Shown in pieces: positions 34,421 to 43,276 of a stretch of DNA of 64,000 nt. Within the stretch, counting starts at the first letter, position 1. Each line of letters starts with the position of its first letter. Both the position numbers and the translations under genes were made by a program. A model generated the notes under the pieces. The model had not been told where the DNA came from. It did not search any database and saw only the letters and a list, made by a program, of their open reading frames with translations. Where the stretch lies: contig NZ_JACHIH010000018.1 of NCBI RefSeq assembly GCF_014203125.1, forward strand, positions 1 to 64,000. The letters are read 5' to 3'. This stretch comes from Rhodopseudomonas rhenobacensis. GTDB taxonomy: Bacteria; Pseudomonadota; Alphaproteobacteria; Rhizobiales; Xanthobacteraceae.

Positions 34421-34474
34421 GTCATCCTGAGGAGCCCGGCTGAGCGCAGCGCAGCCGGGCGTCTCGAAGGATGG
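34421..34474. repeat. Short dispersed palindrome (CATCCTGAGGAGC family)
   Basis: GTCATCCTGAGGAGCCCGGC...GCCGGGCGTCTCGAAGGATG. Inverted arms CATCCT...AGGATG enclose a GCCCGGCTG/CAGCCGGGC stem. The same type occurs at 57988-58084. It sits in the 220-base gap between ndh and the DUF4403 gene. Confidence 0.7.
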
Positions 34475-34500
34475 GCTGCGAGCACGCACGCAGCAACCCC

Positions 34501-36042
34501 TCACAACTTCGGCAGCGCGGTCACGGTGACGTTCAAGAAACCGTCCGCCGCGGCGGTGACGCGCAGCGTGGTGGAGTCGAAGGCCAGCGCGGTCAGCCGC
34601 AGGCTGTCGATTTCCGAGGCCACCCGCAGCCCTTCCTCGTTGAGATGATAGTCGGCGATCATCGCGCCGATCCGGCGCTGCAGGTTGCTGGCGAACGGCT
34701 TCAGATCGAGCACCGCCTTGTCGGCTAAGGCCTGCTGCAACAGCGGCATCGCGGCGCGGGTGGCGCCGCCGAGCAGTCCGAACGCCGCCTCGGATTCCAC
34801 CGCGAGTTCGAGATTGGCGAGCCGCAGCGTCTGCTTCTCGGAATCGAGCACCGGCTTGCCCCAGATATACACCGTGGCGTCGCCGCCGAGGCCGAAGAAA
34901 CTCTTCTTCTCGCGGGCGTTGACCGTGAGCGCGATCAGCAGCCGATCGCCGGAGGCCTTCACCGTCGCGTGCTTGACGGTGACTTCGACGGCGCCGGAGC
35001 CGTCCTCCGGGAAGGTCTTGTTGGCGAGCTGGGCCTCCAGAATGCGGTCGATTTCGGTGAACGGCGTGTCGATCGGCACCGCGATCGAGACGCCGGCGGC
35101 CTCCGCCGGCACGATGCCGAGCGTCGCCGGGAACGGGCAGTCCGGCTTGGTCTGCGCCGCGGTGACGCGGGTTTCGGCCTCGATGCCGAGCGTCAGCGTC
35201 ACCGCGCTGCCGTCGACTTTCGGCTGCGCCGCCAGCGCCCGGGTGGGGCGCAATTCCAGCCACAGCCCTTGCACCGCGATGCCCTGCAGCGGGATCGAGC
35301 GGCACATCCGGCTCCATTCGCGCCGCGCGTTCTGCTCCAGCGTGGCGTCGTTGCGGATCCGCTGCTGCAACGAGGCGAGCTGCTCGTTGACCGCCTTGTC
35401 GATCATCGGCTTGACCTGCGCCGGCACGTTGACGTGCATTCCGGCGACCGCGACCGAGCTGTCGCCGAGCGAGACTTGGGCTGTGAGATTCGGCTCGACC
35501 CGCCAGTTCGGCGTGATGGTCGGCCGCGCCGCCATCATGATGGCGCCCTTGATGTCGGCGTTGGCGTGGAAGTTCTTGATGTTGACGCCGATCTGCGCCG
35601 CGGCCTTGCCGCCGAGCAGCTTGCCGAGCACGTCGTTGACCGCGCCCTTGGCGTTGCCGTTGAGCGCGCCCTTCACCGCAAGCGTGCCGTTGATCGGCGC
35701 CGCCAGCCCGAGCTGGTTCTGCGAACCGGCGGCGGTGATGGCGCCGCGCGCCGCGGTCCAGTTGATGTCGGCGTCCTGCAACAGCTGCGGCATCGGATTG
35801 GGCGCCTTACCGGCGAAGTTGCGCGGCGCGGCGCGTTCGGCGACGTCGCGGATCGCGTTCAGCGTGATCGACACCGGCACCACGATGGTCGAGGTCCGCG
35901 CCGCGGGCAGCGCCGGCAACGGCGCCAGCGGCGGCGCCTTGGTCTCGACGACGCGCGGCGACAGCCGATCGACCGCGATCAGGCCGGCAACGGACGACAC
36001 GGCCAGCACGGCGACCGTGATTAGGATGGTTTTCAGACGCAT
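34501..36042 (-). CDS. DUF4403 family exported protein
   Basis: 513 residues from the ATG at 36042, with an N-terminal hydrophobic segment (LKTILITVAVLAVSSVAGLIAV) that may be a signal anchor. The remainder is a long beta-rich repeat-type domain (IVVPVSITLNAIRDVAERAAP; VNIKNFHANADIKGAIMMAA; PLQGIAVQGLWLELRPTRAL) that matches DUF4403 as I know it. That family is periplasmic with a suspected lipid-binding fold; function unproven. One repeat carries ADYHLNEEGLRVASEIDSL near the end. Monocistronic. Confidence 0.8.
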   Translation of the reverse strand: MRLKTILITVAVLAVSSVAGLIAVDRLSPRVVETKAPPLAPLPALPAARTSTIVVPVSITLNAIRDVAERAAPRNFAGKAPNPMPQLLQDADINWTAARGAITAAGSQNQLGLAAPINGTLAVKGALNGNAKGAVNDVLGKLLGGKAAAQIGVNIKNFHANADIKGAIMMAARPTITPNWRVEPNLTAQVSLGDSSVAVAGMHVNVPAQVKPMIDKAVNEQLASLQQRIRNDATLEQNARREWSRMCRSIPLQGIAVQGLWLELRPTRALAAQPKVDGSAVTLTLGIEAETRVTAAQTKPDCPFPATLGIVPAEAAGVSIAVPIDTPFTEIDRILEAQLANKTFPEDGSGAVEVTVKHATVKASGDRLLIALTVNAREKKSFFGLGGDATVYIWGKPVLDSEKQTLRLANLELAVESEAAFGLLGGATRAAMPLLQQALADKAVLDLKPFASNLQRRIGAMIADYHLNEEGLRVASEIDSLRLTALAFDSTTLRVTAAADGFLNVTVTALPKL

Positions 36043-36235
36043 GTGGGCCCCGGAGGTTGCGTCTGGCGAGATTACAGCCGTCAGGCGAGCCGCGCCAGCC
36101 GCGCCGAACGGATCGTCGGCACGGCGGGAGGCAGCTATCCAAATACGTCGGGGATAAGGCGGGGCAAATCGGACCGTGGTCGGTTGCGGCATCGCGGGCA
36201 GGGTGGCGTTATTTGCGCCACCCGATCCGGCGTGA

Positions 36236-36955
36236 TCAGCCGCGGCTGCGCTCCGCAGCGTCGGCGCGACGATCGATCGGCAGCACCACCACCTTGGTGC
36301 CGACATTGACCCGCGAATACAGATCGGCGACGTCGGCATTGGTCAGCCGGATGCAACCGGACGACACCCTTGTGCCGATGGTGGAGGGCGCGTTGGTGCC
36401 GTGGATGCGATAGATCGAACCGCCGAGATACATTGCGCGGGCGCCGAGCGGGTTGCCGGGGCCGCCGGCCATGAAGCGCGGCAGATAGGGCTGCCGGGCG
36501 ATCATCTCGGCGGGCGGCGTCCAGTTCGGCCATTCCGCCTTTCGGGTGATCGGCTGCACGCCGGCCCAGGTGAAGCCGTCGCGGCCGACCCCGATGCCGT
36601 AGCGCATCGCCCGACCATTGCCGAGCACCAGATAGAGATAGGTGTTGCCGGTGTCGATCACGATGGTGCCGGGCGCCTCGCGCGTCGTGTAGTTCACCAC
36701 CTGGCGGCGCAGCCGCGCCGGCAATTCGTTGGTCACCACGGCGTCGTCATCCTGCGGAACGGCCTCGGCCTGCGGCGCGGGCTGCATCGGCTGCTGCAGC
36801 ATCGGCAGCGGCAGGAACGGGAACAGCGGCAGCGGCGCGGCGGCGGCCGGGCCGGCAAAGCCGGCGACGCCGATCGCCAGGGCTGCGAGCGAGGCAATGC
36901 TGCGGCGGGACGTCAACTTGCCACCAGCGAGCTTGGGATGAGCGGACTTGAACAT
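36236..36955 (-). CDS. L,D-transpeptidase (YkuD/ErfK family), exported
   Basis: 239 residues from the ATG at 36955. It has a signal peptide with twin Arg (LTSRRSIASLAALAIGVAGF, possibly Tat) and a short Pro linker. The YkuD domain spans about 95-225 with the catalytic His185 (RIHGTN) and Cys201 in SSGCIRL, an intact motif. It cross-links or decorates peptidoglycan in the periplasm. It is a close paralogue of the enzyme at 3077-4300: both have the block EWP-x-W-x-PPAEMI and the sequence RQPYLPRFMAGGPGNP. Confidence 0.92.
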   Translation of the reverse strand: MFKSAHPKLAGGKLTSRRSIASLAALAIGVAGFAGPAAAAPLPLFPFLPLPMLQQPMQPAPQAEAVPQDDDAVVTNELPARLRRQVVNYTTREAPGTIVIDTGNTYLYLVLGNGRAMRYGIGVGRDGFTWAGVQPITRKAEWPNWTPPAEMIARQPYLPRFMAGGPGNPLGARAMYLGGSIYRIHGTNAPSTIGTRVSSGCIRLTNADVADLYSRVNVGTKVVVLPIDRRADAAERSRG

Positions 36956-37264
36956 GACCTGTCTCCGTTTTGAGCGCCCTGTGAGCGCCCTTGCGGCGCT
37001 TCGTTGGTTGCAGAGATAGGCCGCAATGGTTTCCGGACGTTGTTGTCGATGGCGGGAAATGGTTTCATTGGCGCCGGAATTGTGTCGTCGCGGCCACCTT
37101 TGTGCCAACAGCGTTGCCAAGCTTTGGGCGGGATGCCGCAGTTTCGTGCGCTCGAATTAGCAATCGGTTCATCGACGGCGCGGCCCGGCCGGATCGCAAA
37201 CGTTCCTTTACCTTCTTGCGCCAGGGTGGCCGCAGCATCGTCCTTCCGACGCGAGAGAACGCCC
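36956..37264. other. Divergent intergenic region
   Basis: 309 bases between the divergent L,D-transpeptidase and small Pro-rich protein genes. GAGCGCCCTGTGAGCGCCCTTGCGGCGCT near 36973-37000 is a short direct/inverted GC repeat. No gene or clear operator is visible. Confidence 0.4.
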
Positions 37265-37585
37265 GTGAACAAGCTCCAGTATTGCGTCACAGCCATTGCG
37301 GCGCTGGCGTCGACCTCGGCATTCGCCGCCGACTACATGGCGGCGCCGTATCAGCCGCGCTATGTGCGCCGCGCGCCGCCGCCGATGTATTACGCCGCCC
37401 CGATGCCGCGGATCCCGCAGGCGCCGCCGGTGGTCTGGGTGCAGGCGCCGCCGAACTACGTCCGGCATCTGGTCCCGGTGCAGGGCTGCGGCGGCTGCGG
37501 CCCCGGCTATGCCTCGGTCGGTGAATGGCAGCAGACGCTGCCGCCGGGTCCGTTCGACCGCTATATCGACGACTACGGCTACTAG
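37265..37585 (+). CDS. Small secreted Pro/Tyr-rich protein
   Basis: 106 residues starting with GTG at 37265: signal peptide (LQYCVTAIAALASTSAFAAD), then a Pro/Tyr/Met/Arg-rich segment (RYVRRAPPPMYYAAPMPRIP) and a Cys/Gly cluster (VQGCGGCGPGY) before GPFDRYIDDYGY. Resembles short exported proteins of unknown role in Bradyrhizobium relatives. Upstream frame lacks protein-like composition, which decides the GTG start. Confidence 0.65.
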   Translation: MNKLQYCVTAIAALASTSAFAADYMAAPYQPRYVRRAPPPMYYAAPMPRIPQAPPVVWVQAPPNYVRHLVPVQGCGGCGPGYASVGEWQQTLPPGPFDRYIDDYGY

Positions 37586-37810
37586 CGCCACGCGCCGTCC
37601 CCCATCGCTCGTCGCGCGAGACAGAAAATCTCTCGCCGCCGCGACGCGAAGTGACATCATGCTACGCGAGACGGCGTGATCTGCCGGCGCTGAGGATGCG
37701 AGACGAACCGTCTTTGCGTCGCACCAAATTCGAAATTCCATTTCGTTGACGGAAGTTATTCGCCGGCCCCATCATTTGCGGCAGATCGATGCTGCAAACT
37801 GGAGACCGCG

Positions 37811-38902
37811 ATGCCGACCACTGATAACAAGGCGGTGCTCAACCGCCGTGCCTTGCTCCGCGGCAGTGCCGCCGCGGCGTTGGCCGCGCCGCTCGGGGTG
37901 TGGGGCGCTAGCGCCTTCCCCGGCCGTCCGGCGCCCGCGATCGACTTCTCCGAATTTCCGATCTGCCGCGCCTCGTCGGAAGCCCCGGCGCCGACCGGCG
38001 CGCCGCGCAAGCTGAAGATTTCCTGGAACGCCAACGCGATCTGCGGCGTCACGCTGCCGGTGGCGATCGACCACGGCTTCTTCCAGAAGCAGAATCTCGA
38101 CGTCGAGCTGGTGAATTTCTCCGGCGCCACCGATCAGTTGCTGGAGGCGATCGCCACCGGCAAGAGCGACGCCGGCATCGGCATGGCGCTGCGCTGGCTG
38201 AAGCCGCTGGAGCAGGGCTTTGACGTCAAGATCGTCACCGGGACGCATGGCGGCTGCCTGCGCGCCATCGCGCCGGTGAACTCCGGCATCACCAAGGTCG
38301 CCGACCTCAAGGGCAAGACGGTCGCGGTCGGCGATCTCACCGGGCCGGACAAGAATTTCTTCTCGATCCAGCTCGCCAAGCAGGGCATCGACCCGATCAC
38401 CGAGGTGGAGTGGCGGCAATATCCCGGCAATCTCTTGCGGCTCGCGGTGGAGAAGGGCGAGGTGCAGGCGCTGATGGCGTCCGATCCGATCGCCTATCTC
38501 TGGCTCAAGGACGGCGCGTTCCGCGAGATCGGCTCCAATCTTGATGGCCCCTACAAGGACATCTCCTGCTGCATCGTCGGCGTGCGCGGCAGCCTGATCC
38601 GCGACGAGCCGCAGGTGGCGCGCGGCATCGCGGTCGGCCTGCGCGATGCGGCGATGTTCATCACGCAGAATCCCGACAAGGCCGCGGCGTCGTATCTGCC
38701 CTATGCGCCGAAGACTGCGACCGAAGACGATCTACGGTCGCTGGTGCGCTACCACACCCATCATCATCACCCGGCGGGCGATCAGTTGAAGCGCGAGCTG
38801 AAGGGCTACGCCGACGATCTCAAACTGGTCTCGGTGTTCAAGCCGTCGACCGACACCGCGAAATTCGCCGAAAGGATTTATGCCAATGTCCTCGGCGTCT
38901 AA
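37811..38902 (+). CDS. ABC transporter substrate-binding protein (SsuA/TauA/NrtA type)
   Basis: 363 residues. A Tat-type signal (NRRALLRGSAAAALAAPLG, R12-R13) implies export in folded form. The NMT1/SsuA fold shows KLKISWNANAICGVTLPVAI and DHGFFQKQNLDVELVNFSG, then AIATGKSDAGIGMALRWL and DLKGKTVAVGDLTGPDK. Near the C-terminus a short His cluster (RYHTHHHHPAG) is unusual for the family and could bind metal. The substrate cannot be deduced; nitrate, sulfonate, taurine or a pyrimidine precursor are possible. First of a three-gene operon. Confidence 0.9.
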   Translation: MPTTDNKAVLNRRALLRGSAAAALAAPLGVWGASAFPGRPAPAIDFSEFPICRASSEAPAPTGAPRKLKISWNANAICGVTLPVAIDHGFFQKQNLDVELVNFSGATDQLLEAIATGKSDAGIGMALRWLKPLEQGFDVKIVTGTHGGCLRAIAPVNSGITKVADLKGKTVAVGDLTGPDKNFFSIQLAKQGIDPITEVEWRQYPGNLLRLAVEKGEVQALMASDPIAYLWLKDGAFREIGSNLDGPYKDISCCIVGVRGSLIRDEPQVARGIAVGLRDAAMFITQNPDKAAASYLPYAPKTATEDDLRSLVRYHTHHHHPAGDQLKRELKGYADDLKLVSVFKPSTDTAKFAERIYANVLGV

Positions 38903-39929
38903 TTCGGAATTCACCCTGCCGCAGTCGGCCGAGGAGGGCGCCGCTTTCGCCGGCGCCAATTGGCCGCCGCTGGCGACGCTATTGGCCGGCTCGACCGGAT
39001 TGCTCGCAGGGCTTGCCTGGGCGGCGTTCGGGCTGGTGTCGCTGCTGCTGCCCGACGTCGAGGCCGGCGACTGGTCGCAGACCCGCAACGTCGGCGCCGC
39101 GGCGCTCGGCATTGCGGCGGCCATCGCGATCCTCAGCCTCGGCGCGCCGTGGTTCGGCCGCGTCGGCGCGGGCTTGCGCAAACGCGCGCCGTGGCTGCTG
39201 CTGCTCGGGCTGCTGCTGACGGTGTGGGAACTGGCGACCGCGAAATTCGGCTGGCTGCCGCTGCCGTTCTTCCCGCCGCCGCAGGCGATCGTCGAGGTCT
39301 ACACCGACGACCTGCCGAAACTTGCGGCCAGCGTCTGGGCCTCGGTCAAGCTGCAACTCGGCGGCTACGCCATCGGCGCGCTGCTCGGCTTCGTCACCGG
39401 GGTCTCGATCGGCTGGTCGGTCGCGGTCGGCTACTGGATTCATCCGATCCTGCGTTTCATCGGCCCGCTGCCGGCGACCGCCTGGCTGCCGATTGCGTTC
39501 TTCACCTTTCCGTCGAGCTGGAGCGCCTCGACCTTCCTGATCGCGCTGGCCACCGGCTTTCCGGTCACGGTGCTGACCTGGTCCGGCGTCGCCAGCGTCA
39601 GCAACGCTTACTACGACGTGGCGCGTACGCTCGGCGCCAAGCCGTCGTTCCTGGTGCTGAAGGTGGCGATTCCGGCTGCGCTGCCGCACGTCTTCGTCGG
39701 GCTGTTCATGGGGCTCGGCGCGTCGTTCGCGGTGCTGGTGGTGGCGGAGATGATCGGCGTCAAGGCCGGGCTCGGCTGGTATCTGCAATGGGCGCAGGGC
39801 TGGGCCGCCTACGCCAACATGTATGCGGCGCTGATCGTGATGTCGCTACTGTGCTCCGGCGCCATCACGGCGTTGTTCCGGGTGCGCGACGGATTGCTGA
39901 TCTGGCAGAAGGGTGTCGTGAAATGGTAG
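38880..39929 (+). CDS. ABC transporter permease with N-terminal membrane extension
   Basis: 349 residues, about 80-90 more than SsuC/TauC. The extra N-terminus contains two or three hydrophobic segments (LATLLAGSTGLLAGLAWAAF, LGIAAAIAILSLGAPWF). The standard six-segment BPD domain then starts near APWLLLLGLLLTVWELA. The EAA-like loop is VARTLGAKPSFLVLKVAIPA, which docks the ATPase. Overlaps the binding-protein gene by 23 bases; a second ATG at 38886 is possible. Confidence 0.9.
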   Translation: MPMSSASNSEFTLPQSAEEGAAFAGANWPPLATLLAGSTGLLAGLAWAAFGLVSLLLPDVEAGDWSQTRNVGAAALGIAAAIAILSLGAPWFGRVGAGLRKRAPWLLLLGLLLTVWELATAKFGWLPLPFFPPPQAIVEVYTDDLPKLAASVWASVKLQLGGYAIGALLGFVTGVSIGWSVAVGYWIHPILRFIGPLPATAWLPIAFFTFPSSWSASTFLIALATGFPVTVLTWSGVASVSNAYYDVARTLGAKPSFLVLKVAIPAALPHVFVGLFMGLGASFAVLVVAEMIGVKAGLGWYLQWAQGWAAYANMYAALIVMSLLCSGAITALFRVRDGLLIWQKGVVKW

Positions 39930-40714
39930 CGCTGGCGCTGAAACAGGAGGCACCGCTCGCCGGCGCCGCGCTCGACATCGACGACGTCAGCCATCACTTC
40001 GACATCGACGGCAAATTGCTGCCGGTGCTGGATCACGTCTCGCTCAATGCCAAGCCCGGCGAATTCGTGGCGCTGCTCGGGCCGTCCGGCTGCGGCAAGT
40101 CGACCTTGCTGCGGCTGGTCGCAGGTCTCGAGCCGCCACGCTCGGGGTCTCTCACCGAAGACGGCCGTCCTATCAAGGGGCCGCATCCGTCGCGCGTGGT
40201 GGTGTTTCAGGATCCGACGCTGTTTCCCTGGCGCACGGTGTGGAAGAACGTCGCGCTCGGGCTCGAGGCGCAGGGCATCATCAAGAGCCAGCGCCCCCGC
40301 GTCGACGCCGCGATCGAGCTGGTGGGCTTGAGCGGTTTCGCCAACGCCTATCCGCATCAATTGTCCGGCGGCATGGCGCAGCGCGTCTCGCTGGCGCGTG
40401 CGCTGGTCAACGATCCGCAGATCCTCATTCTCGACGAGCCGCTCGGCAAGCTCGATTCGCTGACGCGGCTCAGCATGCAGACCGAGATCGTCTCGCTGTG
40501 GCAGCGCAACGGCTTCACCACGCTGCTGGTGACGCACGACGTCGAGGAAGCGCTGTTCCTGGCGCAGCGCGTCATCGTGTTCAGCGATCGGCCGGCCAGC
40601 ATCAAGGCCGACATCACGGTGGATACGCCGTATCCGCGGCACCGCGGCGACGCTTATCTCGCCGAGCTGCGTCAGCAGATCCTCGGCCTGCTCGGGCTCG
40701 ATGCGACGTGGTGA
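39923..40714 (+). CDS. ABC transporter ATP-binding protein
   Basis: 263 residues. Walker A GPSGCGKST, Q-loop VVFQDPTLFPWRTV, signature LSGGMAQRVSLARAL, Walker B ILILDEPLG, switch His in VTHDVEEA: a complete, active importer ATPase. Its ATG overlaps the permease stop by 7 bases. The last ~20 bases of the gene (GGCTCGATGCGACGTGGTGA) reappear at the end of each downstream tandem repeat unit. Confidence 0.95.
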   Translation: MVALALKQEAPLAGAALDIDDVSHHFDIDGKLLPVLDHVSLNAKPGEFVALLGPSGCGKSTLLRLVAGLEPPRSGSLTEDGRPIKGPHPSRVVVFQDPTLFPWRTVWKNVALGLEAQGIIKSQRPRVDAAIELVGLSGFANAYPHQLSGGMAQRVSLARALVNDPQILILDEPLGKLDSLTRLSMQTEIVSLWQRNGFTTLLVTHDVEEALFLAQRVIVFSDRPASIKADITVDTPYPRHRGDAYLAELRQQILGLLGLDATW

Positions 40715-40753
40715 GATGAGTTAGCGGGTCGACGCTCCCAAATTGAAAGCCGT

Positions 40754-40800
40754 CATTCCGGGGCGCGAGCAGCGAAGCTGCAAGCGAACCCGGAATCCAG
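40754..40800. repeat. REP-like element (ATTCCGGGGCGCGAGC family)
   Basis: GTCATTCCGGGGCGCGAGCAG ... GCGAACCCGGAATCCAG, 40 bases after the ATPase stop; the same family as inside the array that follows. Together with the array it forms the 990-base gap between the ATPase and the next gene. Confidence 0.7.
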
Positions 40801-40806
40801 CTAGCG

Positions 40807-41690
40807 GTGACCCGTAGCCCGGATGAGCGTAGCGATATCCGGGACTCTTCGTCGCGGCGTCTCCCCGCTAAGAGCCGTCATTCCGGGGCGCGCGCGGCGC
40901 AAGCCGCGCGCGAACCCGGAATCTCGCAACACGTGGCGGAGGCCTGCACCCGCAGCAAGATTCCGGGTTCGCTCGTTCTGACGAACTCGCGCCCCGGAAT
41001 GACAGTCTTCTTTGTATCGGGCGCAACCACCCGCTGTCTCCCGCATATCGCAGCGCTCATGCGGGCTAATGGCTCGATGCCACGTGGTGAGCTGAGCTAG
41101 CAGTGACCCGTAGCCCGGATGAGCGCAGCGAAATCCGGGACTCTTCGTCGCGGCGTCTCCCCGCTAAGAGCCGTCATTCCGGGGCGCGAGCGGCGCAAGC
41201 CGCGCGCGAACCCGGAATCTCGCAACACGTGGCGGAGGCCTGCACCCCGCAGCAAGATTCCGGGTTCGCTCGTTCTGACGAACTCGCGCCCCGGAATGAC
41301 AGTCGTCTTTGTATCGGGCGCAACCACCCGCTGTCTCCCGCATATCGCTGCGCTCATGCAGGCTACTGGCTCGATGCAACGTGGTGAGCTGAGTTAGCAG
41401 TGACCCGTAGCCCGGATGAGTGCAGCGATATCCGGGACTCCTCGTCGCGGCGTCTCCCCGCTAAGAGCCGTCATTCCGGGGCGCGCGCGGCGCAAGCCGC
41501 GCGCGAACCCGGAATCTCGCAACACGTGGCGGAGGCTTGCACCCGCAGCAAGATTCCGGGTTCGCTCGTTCTGACGAACTCGCGCCCCGGAATGACAGTC
41601 TTCTTGGTATCTGGCGCAACACCCGCTGTCTCCCGCATATCGCAGCGCTCATGCGGGCTAATGGCTCGATGCCACGTGGTGAGTTGCGGC
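40807..41690. repeat. Tandem array of three ~296-bp units
   Basis: Units start at 40807, 41103 and 41400 (each GTGACCCGTAGCCCGGATGA), giving periods of 296 and 297 bases. The third ends around 41690. Units differ by only scattered single-base changes. Each contains a CCGGATGAGCG...CCGG palindrome, two inverted ATTCCGGG/CCCGGAAT REP-like segments, GTTCGCTCGTTCTGACGAAC, and ends in a copy of the last ~20 bases of the ATPase gene. Open frames inside the units (about 94-97 codons) are repeat-derived, not genes. Confidence 0.9.
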
Positions 41691-41705
41691 GCTTTTCTCG
41701 CCCGC

Positions 41706-41954
41706 TCAATGCTTGGTCTTGTGGTCGACGTTGAGAAACGGCCGCCGCGCCGATTCGTGTTTTTCGAACAATTCGAGCCAGCGGCCGTCTTCCGGCAGCG
41801 ACCAGTCGTCGCCGGCGAGCTGTGAGCGCGGGCAGGACTCGGCGATCGCGTCCTCGAGCCGGAAGAACTCCGCGGTCTCCTCGACGGTGAGCCCGATCAG
41901 CACGCGGTTGCCCTGCGCGTCGAGCTGATAGCGGTCGTCGTCGTCGATCATCAT
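41706..41954 (-). CDS. Small acidic hypothetical protein
   Basis: 82 residues (the start may be the second Met, at 41951). Acidic, soluble: VLIGLTVEETAEFFRLEDAI then DDWSLPEDGRWLELFEKHES. The first segment looks like a helical motif found in small Bradyrhizobium hypothetical proteins. No signal peptide. Function unknown. It is separated from the array by 15 bases. Confidence 0.65.
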   Translation of the reverse strand: MMIDDDDRYQLDAQGNRVLIGLTVEETAEFFRLEDAIAESCPRSQLAGDDWSLPEDGRWLELFEKHESARRPFLNVDHKTKH

Positions 41955-42103
41955 GCCGTCGTGTGCGCCGCGCCGGCCGCGCCGTCAACGCGTAGATGCA
42001 CTTAACCTAACCGCTCAACCTTAACGGCAGTGCCGCGATGGTTAACCGGCGATGAACGCGCGCCACGAACAGATCGTTAAACAAGTTGTTCGATTGTGCG
42101 CGA

Positions 42104-43276
42104 ATGACGCGCGGAGTTTGTTTGTATCTCGTCGGCTCCTTCGTCCTCGTTGCGATGGCTGGTTGCGGTCGGTATCAAGCCGAACGCGAGCCCTGGCGCG
42201 CCGAGGCCGAGATCGCTTGCCTGAAATCCGGCGCGGTGAAGGAGACCCAGGATCTGGTGCGGATCGATCCGATCTCCGGTCCCGGGGTCTGCGGCGCCGA
42301 GTTTCCGCTGAAGGTCGCAGCGTTGGGCGAAAGCGCCAGTCTCGGCTTTGCCGACGACCTGCGGCCGCCCGGCGCGATCGGCGGCAACCAGCCGCGCTGG
42401 CCGGTCAACCCGCAGCGCTCCTCGCAAAGCGCCTATCCGGTGACCCGGGCGCCGCAATCGCAATCCCCATCCGCCGCCGGACCGATGACGCTGAACCCGC
42501 CCGGCGTCGCGCAGCCGGCCGAAGACATCGAGCTGCCGCCCGAGGGCGCCGCGCAGCGCATGGAACCGGCACGTTATCGCCCGGCGGCGGCCGCAGGCGG
42601 CGGCTATTCGGCCGATCGCGGCGCTGCCCAAGGTTTGCCACAAGATTATTCGCAGCCGCGGCTCGGTCCCGGACCGGACAATAATGTCACCGGCGCGGTC
42701 GGTCCGGTGGCGGTGAAGCCGGTGGCGACGCTGGCCTGTCCGATCGTCTCGGCGCTCGACAAATGGCTGGCGGATGCGGTGCAGCCCGCGGCGGTGCGCT
42801 GGTTCGGCGTCCGCGTCGTCGAGATCAAGCAGATCTCCGCCTATTCCTGCCGCGGCATGAACGGCAATTCGCGCGCGCATATTTCCGAACACGCTTTCGG
42901 CAACGCGCTCGACATCGCCGCCTTTACGCTCGCCGACGGCCGGCGGATTTCAGTCAAGGACGGCTGGAAGGGACTTCCGGAAGAGCAGGGCTTCCTGCGC
43001 GACGTGCAAGGCTCGGCCTGTCAGGTGTTCAACACCGTGCTGGCGCCGGGCTCCAACGTGTTCCACTACGATCACATCCACGTCGATCTGATGCGCCGCT
43101 CGAGCCGCCGTATCATCTGCCAGCCGGCCGCGGTGTCCGGCGAAGAGGTCGCGGCGCGGGCCCAGCAGCGCAACCCCTATGCGTCGAGTTCGCCTTCAAC
43201 CACAGGGTCTTTGGGCGCTCACAAGGTGCCGCCGCGGCACAAGCCGGCCAGCGACGACGATTACGAAGACGAGTAG
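42104..43276 (+). CDS. Extensin-like lipoprotein (M15-like fold)
   Basis: 390 residues from the ATG at 42104; an upstream TTG at 42086 is possible. Lipoprotein signal (VGSFVLVAMAGC). A long Pro/Gln/Ala-rich middle is followed by an extensin-like C-terminal domain (about 225-345). It has SEHAFGNALDIAAF and FHYDHIHVDLMRR, a His/Asp/His-x-His arrangement like that of zinc peptidases of the VanY/M15 type. The family is annotated as extensin-like, and peptidoglycan hydrolysis or binding is inferred. Several TTAAC elements lie upstream (42008-42080). Overlaps the TetR gene end by 16 bases (convergent). Confidence 0.85.
   Translation: MTRGVCLYLVGSFVLVAMAGCGRYQAEREPWRAEAEIACLKSGAVKETQDLVRIDPISGPGVCGAEFPLKVAALGESASLGFADDLRPPGAIGGNQPRWPVNPQRSSQSAYPVTRAPQSQSPSAAGPMTLNPPGVAQPAEDIELPPEGAAQRMEPARYRPAAAAGGGYSADRGAAQGLPQDYSQPRLGPGPDNNVTGAVGPVAVKPVATLACPIVSALDKWLADAVQPAAVRWFGVRVVEIKQISAYSCRGMNGNSRAHISEHAFGNALDIAAFTLADGRRISVKDGWKGLPEEQGFLRDVQGSACQVFNTVLAPGSNVFHYDHIHVDLMRRSSRRIICQPAAVSGEEVAARAQQRNPYASSSPSTTGSLGAHKVPPRHKPASDDDYEDE

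Noticed and set aside
38960-40714. 584-codon + strand frame joining permease region and ATPase
   Set aside because: The first half is a shifted frame of the permease; only the part from the ATG at 39923 is the ATPase.
40807-41825. Three related ~95-codon ORFs
   Set aside because: They are copies produced by the tandem repeat unit and contain the REP palindromes.
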